A DNA stretch of 21,983 nucleotides from CAZAFD01 sp964484785 (GTDB lineage Bacteria > Pseudomonadota > Alphaproteobacteria > Rickettsiales > UBA1997). The notes under the pieces are model-generated. The model saw only the letters and a list, made by a program, of their open reading frames with translations. It was not told where the DNA came from and did no database searches. Location: contig CAZAFD010000013.1 in the NCBI GenBank assembly GCA_964484785.1, positions 1-21,983 on the forward strand, given 5' to 3'. A program made the position numbers and the translations under genes. The first letter of the stretch is position 1, and each line of letters begins with the position of its first letter. Positions 7,679-15,764 of the stretch are shown in pieces.

Positions 7679-8671
7679 ATGAAAACACCTAGATTTTGGG
7701 AAAAAATTGGCATAATTCCTTTATTGCTAACACCAATAAGTTTGTTGTATTATCTTGTGTACAAGCTTAGATGTTATCTATGCAAAAACCAATATGTATC
7801 TAAAATACCTGTTATTTGTGTAGGCAATATAGTAGTTGGAGGAGCTGGAAAAACACCAACAGCTATCGCTATAGGGCAATTTTTAAAAAGAAAAAACAAA
7901 ACATTCTGTTTTTTATCAAAGGGGTATAAGGGTTTGATAAAATATCCAATTATGGTAAAACCTACCTTACATACCTCAAATGAAGTTGGAGACGAATCTC
8001 TTGTTTTAGCAGAACACGGCGACACTTTTGTCTCTAAAAATAGAGTTGCTGGTCTAAAATACATCAATAGCTTAAATAAAAATTATGATTATATTATTAT
8101 GGATGATGGTTTGCAGAACCCAACTTTCAAAAAAGATATAAGTATAATAGTTATAAACGGCAAATACGGCTACGGTAATAAGCTGCTTTTTCCAGCCGGC
8201 CCACTAAGAGACTCTCCTATAAGTGCGCTTAAAAAGGCTAGGCGCGTTATAATAATTGATGATGATTTATATAATATTCAAAATTTGTGTAGAAAAAATA
8301 AAATCAGATATATAAAAGCCGAGACAAAAGCTGATATTAAACCAGAATTTTATCAATCAAAATTTATAGCATTTGCTGGAATAGCTAATCCACATAAATT
8401 TTTCGATACCTTAATATCAAATAATATAAAATTGGTAAAAACCATATCTTTTCCAGATCATTATACCTATAAAAAGAACGATATCGACAAGCTTCAGCTA
8501 TTAACAAAGAGCGGCAAATACAAGCTTATAACAACAAAAAAAGATTGGGTTAAAATAACATCTTGGTATAAAGAAAATATGATGTATTTAAATATAAGCA
8601 TACAACCTAAATTTAGTAAAGTCACATTATTTACAGATAATGACGATGAAGAAGATTATCACAGTAATTAA
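7679..8671 (+). CDS. lpxK: Tetraacyldisaccharide 4'-kinase
   Basis: LpxK phosphorylates the 4' position of the lipid A disaccharide at the inner membrane, giving lipid IVA. Visible are an N-terminal membrane-associated helix (about 13-30), the P-loop region GNIVVGGAGKTP starting near residue 49, VGDESLVLA near 104, DDGLQNP near 141, GPLRDSP near 174 and AFAGIANPHKFF near 231, all hallmarks of the family. I chose the ATG at 7679 (330 residues); a TTG directly before it at 7676 is possible. Its end overlaps the next acyltransferase gene by 32 bases, which supports joint translation. Confidence 0.95.
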   Translation: MKTPRFWEKIGIIPLLLTPISLLYYLVYKLRCYLCKNQYVSKIPVICVGNIVVGGAGKTPTAIAIGQFLKRKNKTFCFLSKGYKGLIKYPIMVKPTLHTSNEVGDESLVLAEHGDTFVSKNRVAGLKYINSLNKNYDYIIMDDGLQNPTFKKDISIIVINGKYGYGNKLLFPAGPLRDSPISALKKARRVIIIDDDLYNIQNLCRKNKIRYIKAETKADIKPEFYQSKFIAFAGIANPHKFFDTLISNNIKLVKTISFPDHYTYKKNDIDKLQLLTKSGKYKLITTKKDWVKITSWYKENMMYLNISIQPKFSKVTLFTDNDDEEDYHSN

Positions 8672-9566
8672 CAAGATTAATAATAAAGCCAAAACAATAA
8701 AAAATTATATAATATATTTAATTGTGAAAGGCGTTTTTTTGTTGTCAAAGATATTACCTATTTGGATAATATCCAATTTCTTTGCAATTATAGCTACAAT
8801 ATTATCACCGCTCATTCCTCACTCAAAAATAGCTATAAAAAACATGAAGAATTTGTGGCCACATTTAACATTCAAAAAACGATATATAATTTTGTTTAAG
8901 CTGTGGTTTAATTTAGGAAAATTTGCAGGAGAATTCCCATATGTATATAGTATGAACAAGAATAAATTTAAACAGTACGTAGAATCCAGTAACAAAACTC
9001 TTTCTATAATAAATGAAATTAAAAATAATAAAAATGGATCAATTTTGTTTTCTGGTCATTTCGCAAATTGGGAATTTGGGCTAAGGTATTTATGCGAGCA
9101 AGGATTAAAAATAAATGTTATATACAGAAAATTAAATAACGATTTTATTGAAAAACGAATTATCCAGAAATTAAGAAATAACGGACAAATCACAATGATA
9201 GCAAAGCAAGAAAATGCCGCTTTGCGTATGGTAAAAGCACTTAAAAAAAAAGAAATTGTCTTAGTTTTGGTTGATCAACGAGATGATAAAGGGCTTCTTG
9301 TTGATTTAATTAACAAGCCAGCCTATACAACGGATTCGGTAGCCACAATTGCTAAAAAACTCAATTGTCCTATATATCCTTTTAGGACTATTCGACATGG
9401 GCTAAATACTAAATTTACAGTTGAAGCTAAACCTAAAATTGAGACATACAATGTAACTGTTAAATCCATCACTAAAAATATAAATGCCATTATTGGTAAT
9501 TGGATAACCGAATACCCATATCAATGGTTTTTGGTACATAATAGATGGAAAATAAATCACGAATAA
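8640..9566 (+). CDS. lpxL: Lipid A biosynthesis acyltransferase (LpxL/HtrB family)
   Basis: The 308-residue protein carries the HX4E catalytic motif of the family as GHFANWE (His140, Glu145), an N-terminal hydrophobic anchor (about 24-58), a basic YRKLNN stretch near 162, and the late DQRDDKG segment near 217, where LpxL enzymes have DQ. These enzymes add a secondary acyl chain to Kdo-lipid IVA on the inner leaflet. The start lies inside lpxK (32-base overlap); an ATG two codons later at 8646 is equally possible. The stop lies within the start of the amidase gene. Whether the donor is laurate or a longer chain cannot be told from sequence. Confidence 0.92.
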   Translation: MTMKKIITVINKINNKAKTIKNYIIYLIVKGVFLLSKILPIWIISNFFAIIATILSPLIPHSKIAIKNMKNLWPHLTFKKRYIILFKLWFNLGKFAGEFPYVYSMNKNKFKQYVESSNKTLSIINEIKNNKNGSILFSGHFANWEFGLRYLCEQGLKINVIYRKLNNDFIEKRIIQKLRNNGQITMIAKQENAALRMVKALKKKEIVLVLVDQRDDKGLLVDLINKPAYTTDSVATIAKKLNCPIYPFRTIRHGLNTKFTVEAKPKIETYNVTVKSITKNINAIIGNWITEYPYQWFLVHNRWKINHE

Positions 9567-10999
9567 GATTGTTTATAGCATTTGTTGTTTGTCTATTAAC
9601 CTTAAGTTATACAGCTAAGGCTAATACTTTAACCAACATAAAATTAATCAATAAAAACGATAGTCAAAGGCTCGTATTTTATTTACAAAATGTACCAAAA
9701 TATTCTCTAAAAAAAGTTAACGGTAAACTAGAACTCAGAATTCTAGATGCATCTGTTAAAGATGCCACATTTAATACATTCAAAGCACAGTATAAATTTA
9801 ACGACATTAGTTTATTGCGTAAAAAACAACAGCAAAAGAATATAGCTATATTTTATCTAAACGTATCACAACAAGTGAAAAGACACTTTTTCATGAATCC
9901 AAATCAATATACCAAAGAATACAGATTAATTATAGATATCGAAAAACCAAAACAGCATCCTTCGCTACAAAAACTTACCACGCCCGCAAAACAGGATGCC
10001 AATAATTTGTCAAATACTTTAAGTGAATTAGATAAAAAAATTGCAAATATAACCCAAGAGACTATTAATAATTCCGATTATAATGATCTTGATTCTATAG
10101 TTAAACAAACACTGGCCAGTAATAACAACAATATTGAAACTCTATTAGATGAAATTATAGACTTTAAATTATTGGAATCAGAAATAAAACAAGAACAGCT
10201 TCAAGAAAAAAGAGATGACTTTGAGAATGATATATTTAGATTTTTACAACAGAAAGTAAACACCTCTAGAGACAACCTAAATACTAAAACTGTAAAAACC
10301 TTAATTAAGAAAAATATCTACACAATAGTAATAGATGCTGGCCATGGTGGAAAAGATCCTGGAACTCACGGTCTGTACAAAAAAACCAAAGAAAAGAATA
10401 TCAATCTTGCATATGCAATAGCACTATATAAACAATTATCACAAAACAAAAAACTTAAAGTTTATCTGGTAAGAAATAAAGATATTTATCTGACTTTAAG
10501 CGAGCGTCTACAAATAGCAAGAAAATATAAACCAGATTTATTCATATCTTTACATACAGATTTTAGTCCAAATAAAAAAACAAGAGGAGTTACATTCTAC
10601 ACGTTATCCAAAACAGCTTCAGACATACGAACTGCTAAATTAGCCTCTTCAGAAAACAAAACTAATATAATTGCTGGATTAAATTTATGTAACGAATATC
10701 AAGATACAATTAATACTTTAGTGGATTTATCTAGAAAGGATATTCTGAACGAATCTAGCAAAATAACCGATTTTATGATTAAAAACTTTAAAAGGCATCA
10801 AATTAATCTATTGAGCTCACCACACAAGCACGGTAATTTTGCTATCCTATTAGCACCAGATTTTCCATCAATATTAATTGAGTTAGGATTCTTGTCTAAC
10901 ATGCAAGATGAAAAAATACTAATAACAGACAGACATAAATCACAGATTGCCAAAGCAATAGCTGAAAGTATAAACAAATACTTTTCTAGTAATAAATGA
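9545..10999 (+). CDS. amiC: N-acetylmuramoyl-L-alanine amidase, AmiC type (AMIN + Amidase_3)
   Basis: This exported zinc amidase cleaves the bond between MurNAc and L-Ala to split septal peptidoglycan. It has a signal peptide (about 8-26, ending AKA). An AMIN-like beta domain follows at about 28-135 and targets such enzymes to the septum. A long low-complexity, acidic helical linker covers about 140-255. The Amidase_3 domain has zinc ligands His267 (in IDAGHGGKDPG), Glu283 and His337 (in SLHTDF), and the catalytic Glu446 in SILIELGFLSN. All key residues are present. It starts 22 bases before the end of the acyltransferase gene. No EnvC or NlpD activator is in the window. The symbol reflects architecture; AmiA, AmiB and AmiC cannot be separated safely. 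Confidence 0.93.
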   Translation: MENKSRIRLFIAFVVCLLTLSYTAKANTLTNIKLINKNDSQRLVFYLQNVPKYSLKKVNGKLELRILDASVKDATFNTFKAQYKFNDISLLRKKQQQKNIAIFYLNVSQQVKRHFFMNPNQYTKEYRLIIDIEKPKQHPSLQKLTTPAKQDANNLSNTLSELDKKIANITQETINNSDYNDLDSIVKQTLASNNNNIETLLDEIIDFKLLESEIKQEQLQEKRDDFENDIFRFLQQKVNTSRDNLNTKTVKTLIKKNIYTIVIDAGHGGKDPGTHGLYKKTKEKNINLAYAIALYKQLSQNKKLKVYLVRNKDIYLTLSERLQIARKYKPDLFISLHTDFSPNKKTRGVTFYTLSKTASDIRTAKLASSENKTNIIAGLNLCNEYQDTINTLVDLSRKDILNESSKITDFMIKNFKRHQINLLSSPHKHGNFAILLAPDFPSILIELGFLSNMQDEKILITDRHKSQIAKAIAESINKYFSSNK

Positions 11000-11069
11000 C
11001 GTTTACTTATTATATAGGGTAAATTACTCTTTATTAAAAAAATAACTTTTATAAACTAATATATAGCAA

Positions 11070-11894
11070 ATGCCTCTAGATAAGTTATTTGTATTTGATA
11101 TAGAAACAGTTCCAGATACTGATGCTGCCCAAAAATTATTAAACACAACCTCTTCAAGTATTCAAACCTTACGAGAACAATTGATCGATTATCACGTCGA
11201 AGTATCAGGAGGAAATCCGTTCCCCAAACACGTATTTCATAGTGTAGTAAGCGTTAGTATGTTGGTTGCCGACATAGAAAAATATCAAGATAAAGAATAT
11301 TATAATTTAATTGGACTAAGTACATTGTCATTGCTGAACAATACTGAAGAACAAATAACAGAAAAATTTTTTACTTATATCTCAAAACACCTGCCCAAAA
11401 TAATCAGTTACAATGGTAGAGCGTTTGATTTACCGGTAATGAAATATAGGGCTATGAAATATAATATATCTTTGGAAGAATTATATAAAAGTGGTGATAA
11501 ATGGTCCAATTATCACCAAAAATACGCTTTAAATTGGCACTGTGACTTATTGGATGCTTTATCTGATTTTGGTTTATCCACTAAAGCTAAAATGAAAGAA
11601 ATATGCTCTATATTAGGCCTTCCTGGTAAAATTGATATGGATGGCTCTAAGGTAACAAACAAGTTTGATGAAGGAAAATTTAAAGAAATAGATGATTATT
11701 GTGAACTTGATGTTTTAAATACATATCTAATATATCTAAACTATGCATTATTAATTGGTTCTATTACTAAAGAGCATTTTATTAAAATGAACCATGAACT
11801 TAAAAAATATTTAAAATCACACCAAGAAAAAAAAGACAACTTTAAACTATTTTTAGAAGAATGGGGAAAAACAGACACAAGACATCTGTTTTAA
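11070..11894 (+). CDS. PolB-like DEDDy 3'-5' exonuclease
   Basis: The 274-residue protein matches the family of stand-alone 3'-5' exonucleases related to the proofreading domain of family-B polymerases. The DEDDy residues are all visible: Asp10 and Glu12 in FDIETVPD (ExoI), Asp120 in YNGRAFDLP (ExoII), and Tyr210 with Asp214 in YCELDVLNTY (ExoIII). It should degrade single-stranded or frayed 3' ends; its cellular role is poorly defined. A 70-base AT-rich gap with TATA-like sequence separates it from the amidase gene, so it may have its own promoter. No Shine-Dalgarno is visible. It ends 22 bases from the convergent acidic-protein gene. Confidence 0.9.
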   Translation: MPLDKLFVFDIETVPDTDAAQKLLNTTSSSIQTLREQLIDYHVEVSGGNPFPKHVFHSVVSVSMLVADIEKYQDKEYYNLIGLSTLSLLNNTEEQITEKFFTYISKHLPKIISYNGRAFDLPVMKYRAMKYNISLEELYKSGDKWSNYHQKYALNWHCDLLDALSDFGLSTKAKMKEICSILGLPGKIDMDGSKVTNKFDEGKFKEIDDYCELDVLNTYLIYLNYALLIGSITKEHFIKMNHELKKYLKSHQEKKDNFKLFLEEWGKTDTRHLF

Positions 11895-11916
11895 TAATTC
11901 CCCTTATAAAATTACT

Positions 11917-12522
11917 CTACAAATCCAAAAATTCTTCTGTAGATTCTAATGTATCTTCTGGATAGAATACGTGTCTTAATGGCGATGGTTGCAATATTGA
12001 TTCACCCTCGCTAGATAACAATTTTTTAATAGCCCTACTAGAAGTACTTGGTGTATTTCGCTTCAAAAGCATTTTATATGCAATACTTTGAGTAATATTT
12101 GATGGTTCCTCATCTTCTAGATTAAAAGAAACACTTTCTGCAAAAACAGCATTATCACTCACATCTTCAATACCTACATACTCTGGTATTATACTTGGTT
12201 GTATAACCATATCACATTCATCATCTCCATCATCGTCATCTGCCGAAAATTCTTGAGACATAAGACGTATTGGAACATAATTTTGGGAAAAATTACTTTC
12301 TATAATATTATCAAAATTAGTTGCTTGGCCTGGTAATGCAATAGGTATTGATAAAATACCTCCTAACAACGGGTGATAATCCTCCTCCTCCGAGTCTGAA
12401 TAATCACTTATTTCTATTGTTAAAAATCCTTCCATTGCAAATAGACTATTGCTTGTTAAAAATGCAACAATCATTGTTAAAACAACAATAAAGCAACTAA
12501 ATATAATAAACTTCTTAAACAT
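11917..12522 (-). CDS. Unrecognised secreted acidic protein
   Basis: I recognise no family. The 201 residues begin with a strong signal peptide (hydrophobic about 5-22, likely cleavage after LFA at residue 29). The mature chain is acidic and low in complexity, with patches SDSEEED near 42-48 and ADDDDGDDECD at 94-104, one cysteine, and a Ser/Thr-rich stretch TPSTSSRAIKK followed by a final acidic tail. It looks largely disordered. It lies 137 bases downstream of tRNA-Gln on the same strand and is convergent with the exonuclease gene. No strong promoter or ribosome site stands out. It could be a lineage-specific exported or surface protein. The signal peptide supports a real gene. Confidence 0.6.
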   Translation of the reverse strand: MFKKFIIFSCFIVVLTMIVAFLTSNSLFAMEGFLTIEISDYSDSEEEDYHPLLGGILSIPIALPGQATNFDNIIESNFSQNYVPIRLMSQEFSADDDDGDDECDMVIQPSIIPEYVGIEDVSDNAVFAESVSFNLEDEEPSNITQSIAYKMLLKRNTPSTSSRAIKKLLSSEGESILQPSPLRHVFYPEDTLESTEEFLDL

Positions 12523-12658
12523 ATTTTATTCCAGTTATAACCCCTAAAAAACATAAGATTTAACAAATACCGCCACGTAGGACACATGTACATACTCTGT
12601 AACAAACGGAACGATAAGTATGATAAATCACTCAATTGAAAAAATAATAAATTTATAT

Positions 12659-12733
12659 TGGTTGGACTGGGAGGATTCGAACCTCCGCATGACGGGATCA
12701 AAACCCGTTGCCTTACCGCTTGGCTACAGTCCA
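12659..12733 (-). tRNA. tRNA-Gln (anticodon TTG) with encoded CCA
   Basis: The minus strand gives a complete cloverleaf: acceptor TGGACTG (12733-12727) pairs perfectly with CAGTCCA (12669-12663). The anticodon stem is ACGGG/CCCGT with loop TTTTGAT, and the anticodon TTG lies at 12701-12699. The T-arm is GGAGG-TTCGAAT-CCTCC. The discriminator A is at 12662, followed by CCA at 12661-12659, so the 3' CCA is genome-encoded. Confidence 0.97.
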
Positions 12734-12746
12734 AGGAGACTCTATG

Positions 12747-12774
12747 AGTCTACGCAATTAAAAACATAAGTCAA
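12747..12774 (-). promoter_or_regulatory. Predicted promoter of tRNA-Gln
   Basis: Minus-strand -35 TTGACT (12774-12769) and -10 TAGACT (12752-12747) have a 16 bp spacer, and the predicted start is a few bases before the mature tRNA at 12733. A short inverted repeat GACTC-TAT-GAGTC (12738-12750) overlaps the -10 and the start site. Confidence 0.65.
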
Positions 12775-12828
12775 GCGCTTTAAAACGAACTCAAGATCAA
12801 TTTTTAATTATTTTAGAAGAAATAGTGT

Positions 12829-12856
12829 TTGATTTTTAACTAAATTGCTGTACTCT
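12829..12856 (+). promoter_or_regulatory. Predicted promoter of the lipoprotein trio
   Basis: TTGATT (12829-12834) and TACTCT (12851-12856) with a 16 bp spacer lie about 30 bases before the ATG at 12888. The promoter is divergent from the tRNA-Gln promoter, with about 55 bp between the two -35 elements. Confidence 0.45.
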
Positions 12857-12887
12857 GCAGCCATACTTGCAGATAAGTGTAAATAGT

Positions 12888-14195
12888 ATGAAAGTATTTA
12901 TCTTTATATTGCTTGCATTGCAATTACAGTCATGTATAACCTCCACGATAACAATAAGTCCAGAGTTTCAAGTATACTTTAATAGAGGCTTGTTTTCTGA
13001 GGCCTCAGATCTTGCATACGCCAGTTTGGAAGACGTAAACTACAACAAAAGATCTAAAACTAATAATTTTCTTCTAGAATTAAATGGTGCTACAGCCGCA
13101 ATATATGCTGAGAATTATAGCTTGAGTAACAAGTTGTTTAATAAAGCAATAGATAGCTTAAATACTAAACAAACAGCCGGGTATTCTCCTAAATATTATG
13201 AAAAAATAATGTTAAACACTTACAACGGTCTTGTATTATTACAGTCACATAAACCCCAAGAAGCAAAAATAGAATTTAATAGAGCTACATTTCAACAAGC
13301 TAAAGCTTTAGAGGAAAACAAGAATAAAATTATTCAGCAACAAGAGAAATACGCAAAAAAAGGATACGACGACAATATCAGTTTGGCCGTTACTGCATTA
13401 CATGACAAATATAAAGAATTTAATAATTTTGTACCGTATTCAGATTTTGCTAATCCATACACATCATATATCAATGGCCTATTCAAAACTATTTATGGAT
13501 CTAAAAGCGATATAGAAAATGGTATTCTAGATCTAAAAAGAGCACAAGATATGACTCCCGATAATAGTTTTATAACCTTAGATATAAATACAGCCAATAA
13601 CATAGCTAACAATCAAAAAGTACCACCAACTGTATGGATTATTTATGAAGATGGCCTAATAGCCAAAATAGACAAAGTTGCATTTAATATACCTCTTATA
13701 CTAAAGGATCACGTCAATTTTGTCACAATATCTTTGCCAAAAATTGCACCAATAGAAGGTGTGTATCAAAATATACAAATATCCACCAACAAAGAAAAGG
13801 TAGTTACGCAAACTATTGTCGACATGGATCGAATTATAAAAACCGAATTGCAAAACAAGTTTAGTCTAGAGATAGCCAAGGCTGTTGCTTGGGCTATTGC
13901 GAGTTTGTTGTCGCAAGAAGCAACTAATAATAGCCTTACTTGGCTGGGAAACCTTGCCATTTCGAAGATACTAACTAATCCAGTAGAAACTAGAACATGG
14001 TCTACATTACCAAAATATATCCAAATCGCTAGACTAGAAATACCAGAAAATCGCAAATTACAAATTTTAAATAGTAATGGACAAATTATATCTGATAAAA
14101 TTATACTTGAAAAAGACGCACAGTTTGTCTTAATAAATGTAAGAATACCAACAAGAGAGGCAGAACCTTCTATTATAATAACAAAACTAAAATAA
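12888..14195 (+). CDS. COG3014-like outer-membrane lipoprotein
   Basis: The protein is 435 residues from the ATG at 12888. I chose this start because it places a clean lipoprotein signal at the N-terminus (lipobox LQSC, lipidated Cys16), while an upstream TTG at 12867 would put seven polar residues in front. The +2 residue is Ile, so no inner-membrane retention signal is seen. The first half is helical and TPR-like, with the repeated pattern of small and aromatic residues around 35-150. The second half is beta-rich. The length, composition and its place directly before YcfL- and LpoB-like genes match the uncharacterised COG3014 lipoprotein that accompanies them in other bacteria, as I recall; this is by memory of gene clusters, not a search. 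Function unknown, presumably peptidoglycan-synthesis control. Confidence 0.7.
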   Translation: MKVFIFILLALQLQSCITSTITISPEFQVYFNRGLFSEASDLAYASLEDVNYNKRSKTNNFLLELNGATAAIYAENYSLSNKLFNKAIDSLNTKQTAGYSPKYYEKIMLNTYNGLVLLQSHKPQEAKIEFNRATFQQAKALEENKNKIIQQQEKYAKKGYDDNISLAVTALHDKYKEFNNFVPYSDFANPYTSYINGLFKTIYGSKSDIENGILDLKRAQDMTPDNSFITLDINTANNIANNQKVPPTVWIIYEDGLIAKIDKVAFNIPLILKDHVNFVTISLPKIAPIEGVYQNIQISTNKEKVVTQTIVDMDRIIKTELQNKFSLEIAKAVAWAIASLLSQEATNNSLTWLGNLAISKILTNPVETRTWSTLPKYIQIARLEIPENRKLQILNSNGQIISDKIILEKDAQFVLINVRIPTREAEPSIIITKLK

Positions 14196-14204
14196 GGAGA
14201 AAAA

Positions 14205-14576
14205 ATGAAAAAACTTATCGCCTTTTTTATAACTATTTTAATTTTTGCTTGTGCACACCAGAATTATAATTCTGAAATCTTTAAAATCGAATCTGGTATT
14301 AAATTAGAAACATTAGAGGCAACACCTTTCGTTCAACCCGATGGGAGTATGATTGTTAACATATCTGGATTAAGTAATAAAAATCAAGTTGTATATTATA
14401 AAGTTGAATGGTATGACGAATTTGATATGCCAATCAAATCAATTAGATCTAACTGGGAACGTGGTCCAATAATAAAAAATTTACCTTTTAGTTGGAAATC
14501 TATTTCAACTAGTCCTAAGGCTAAAAAATTCAAAATTTTAATATACAAACACATTGGAAGTGGAACCTATTATTAA
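14205..14576 (+). CDS. ycfL: YcfL-like lipoprotein (DUF1425)
   Basis: This 123-residue lipoprotein has a short signal ending in the lipobox IFAC (Cys16). The mature part is a small beta domain with the family features near YYKVEWYDEFDMPI (about 65-78) and SWKSISTSPKAKKFKILIY toward the end, as in E. coli YcfL, which also lies directly before lpoB. The molecular role of YcfL is not established. A strong Shine-Dalgarno AAGGAG (14194-14199) overlaps the stop codon of the preceding gene and sits 5 bases before the ATG, so translation is probably coupled. Confidence 0.75.
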   Translation: MKKLIAFFITILIFACAHQNYNSEIFKIESGIKLETLEATPFVQPDGSMIVNISGLSNKNQVVYYKVEWYDEFDMPIKSIRSNWERGPIIKNLPFSWKSISTSPKAKKFKILIYKHIGSGTYY

Positions 14577-14591
14577 TAACAAGGTAAGATT

Positions 14592-15182
14592 ATGAATAAA
14601 AACATCTTAGGAGTAACAGTATTGGCATTAGCTTTATTGAGTGGTTGTTCGCCTACTACTAAATTGATCGACGTTCAAAATGACTCCACCGAGCGCGTAG
14701 CCGGACTAGAATACCGAGATTTTGAAAACGCTGCTCGTACATTGGTAAACGAGATGTTAATGTCTGGTAGTCTAAACAAACCAGATAAGGGAAAATATGT
14801 ATTAATAGTGTCTCGTATAGCTAACAACACAATGCAATATATTGATGTCGATCAATTATCTAAAAAAATAAGAATAGACTTGATCAATAGTGGTAAGGTT
14901 GTGGTTACAAATCTACTGGAGGATGATATTGTATTAGATTCCAGAGAATTACGAAAATCAGATGAAATAAACCAAAAAACAGTAGCAAAAAAAGGTAGTC
15001 TTATTGCGCCTGAATTAAGCTTATCTGGTAAAATTACCCAAAGAGAATTCTGGGTATCAAACAAAAAACGAATAGAATATACTTTTGCTATAAGTATAAC
15101 AAACATAGAAACCGGCTTAACAGTTTACGAAGGAGAAACTACAATTATAAAAAGTACTGCTAAAAATGCTATTACTTGGTAG
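14592..15182 (+). CDS. lpoB: LpoB-like outer-membrane lipoprotein, penicillin-binding-protein activator
   Basis: The 196-residue protein has a clear lipobox LSGC (Cys19) with Ser at +2, which directs it to the outer membrane. The globular part begins near residue 40 (YRDFENAARTLVNEM) and follows the LpoB pattern: YVLIVSRIANNT, a helix DQLSKKIRIDLINSG, APELSLSGKI, and the closing strand pair ITNIETGLTVYEGE. In E. coli LpoB reaches through peptidoglycan to switch on PBP1b. The linker between the lipid anchor and the domain is only about 20 residues, shorter than the roughly 50 I recall for E. coli. A Shine-Dalgarno AAGG (14581-14584) precedes the ATG by 7 bases. No PBP gene is in the window. 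Confidence 0.8.
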   Translation: MNKNILGVTVLALALLSGCSPTTKLIDVQNDSTERVAGLEYRDFENAARTLVNEMLMSGSLNKPDKGKYVLIVSRIANNTMQYIDVDQLSKKIRIDLINSGKVVVTNLLEDDIVLDSRELRKSDEINQKTVAKKGSLIAPELSLSGKITQREFWVSNKKRIEYTFAISITNIETGLTVYEGETTIIKSTAKNAITW

Positions 15183-15252
15183 TTCAATTCATTCTCTATT
15201 ATAGCAAAAAACACTTTTAGTAATAGATAAATCTTAATTAATTTAAAATACC

Positions 15253-15284
15253 AAAAACTGTCTCTTATATAGAGACAGTTTTTT
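15253..15284. terminator. Bidirectional intrinsic terminator between lpoB and ndk
   Basis: AACTGTCTCT (15256-15265) and AGAGACAGTT (15271-15280) form a perfect 10-bp stem with a 5-base loop. A-rich sequence before it (15253-15257) and T-rich sequence after it (15279-15284) let it work on both strands. It lies between the convergent ends of the lipoprotein trio and the glmU-ndk operon. Confidence 0.85.
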
Positions 15285-15333
15285 AAATATAAGTATTAAA
15301 ATCAATTTTTTCAAAAAGATCTAAAATAATCTA

Positions 15334-15750
15334 TTAAAGAATTTCCATCTCGCTAAAAAAGAATTTAATTTCCCTTTGGGCGCTTTCCATTCCATCTGAT
15401 CCATGTACACAATTATGTGTTATATCTGTTGCAAATTTTTTGCGAATTGTACCTTCCTTTTGTTGCTCTGGGTTAGTTGAACCAATTAATTCTCTATAAG
15501 CCACTATAGCATTATCTCTTTCTAAAACCTGAACTATAATTGGACCACTTATCATAAAATTAATAAAATCATTAAAAAAACTTTTGCCAATATGTTCGCT
15601 ATAAAACTTTTCAGCCTGACACCTTGTTAGGTAAACTAATTTTTGAGCTTTAATGATGAAACCAGCTTTTTCAATATCTGATATAATAGCCCCGATCAAA
15701 CCACGTGCTAAAACATCTGGTTTTAAAATAGACAATGTCCTGTTCAACAT
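15334..15750 (-). CDS. ndk: Nucleoside diphosphate kinase
   Basis: Ndk transfers the gamma-phosphate from ATP to other nucleoside diphosphates through a phosphohistidine, balancing the NTP and dNTP pools. The 138 residues are full length. The active-site motif is NCVHGSDGMESA with the catalytic His116, and the nucleotide-binding Lys lies in LKPD near residue 10. It is the last gene of the minus-strand operon, 14 bases after the dioxygenase-like gene and before the bidirectional terminator. No Shine-Dalgarno is visible. Confidence 0.98.
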   Translation of the reverse strand: MLNRTLSILKPDVLARGLIGAIISDIEKAGFIIKAQKLVYLTRCQAEKFYSEHIGKSFFNDFINFMISGPIIVQVLERDNAIVAYRELIGSTNPEQQKEGTIRKKFATDITHNCVHGSDGMESAQREIKFFFSEMEIL

Positions 15751-15764
15751 ATAATTATTAGTTA

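Noticed and set aside
12659..12733. tRNA-Gln as an integration (att) site for an island
   Set aside because: No second copy of the tRNA 3' end and no integrase or transposase gene is visible in the window.
12477..12734. Minus-strand reading frame of 85 codons across tRNA-Gln
   Set aside because: It runs through the whole tRNA gene and part of the secreted acidic gene in another frame; no ribosome site or protein-like composition.
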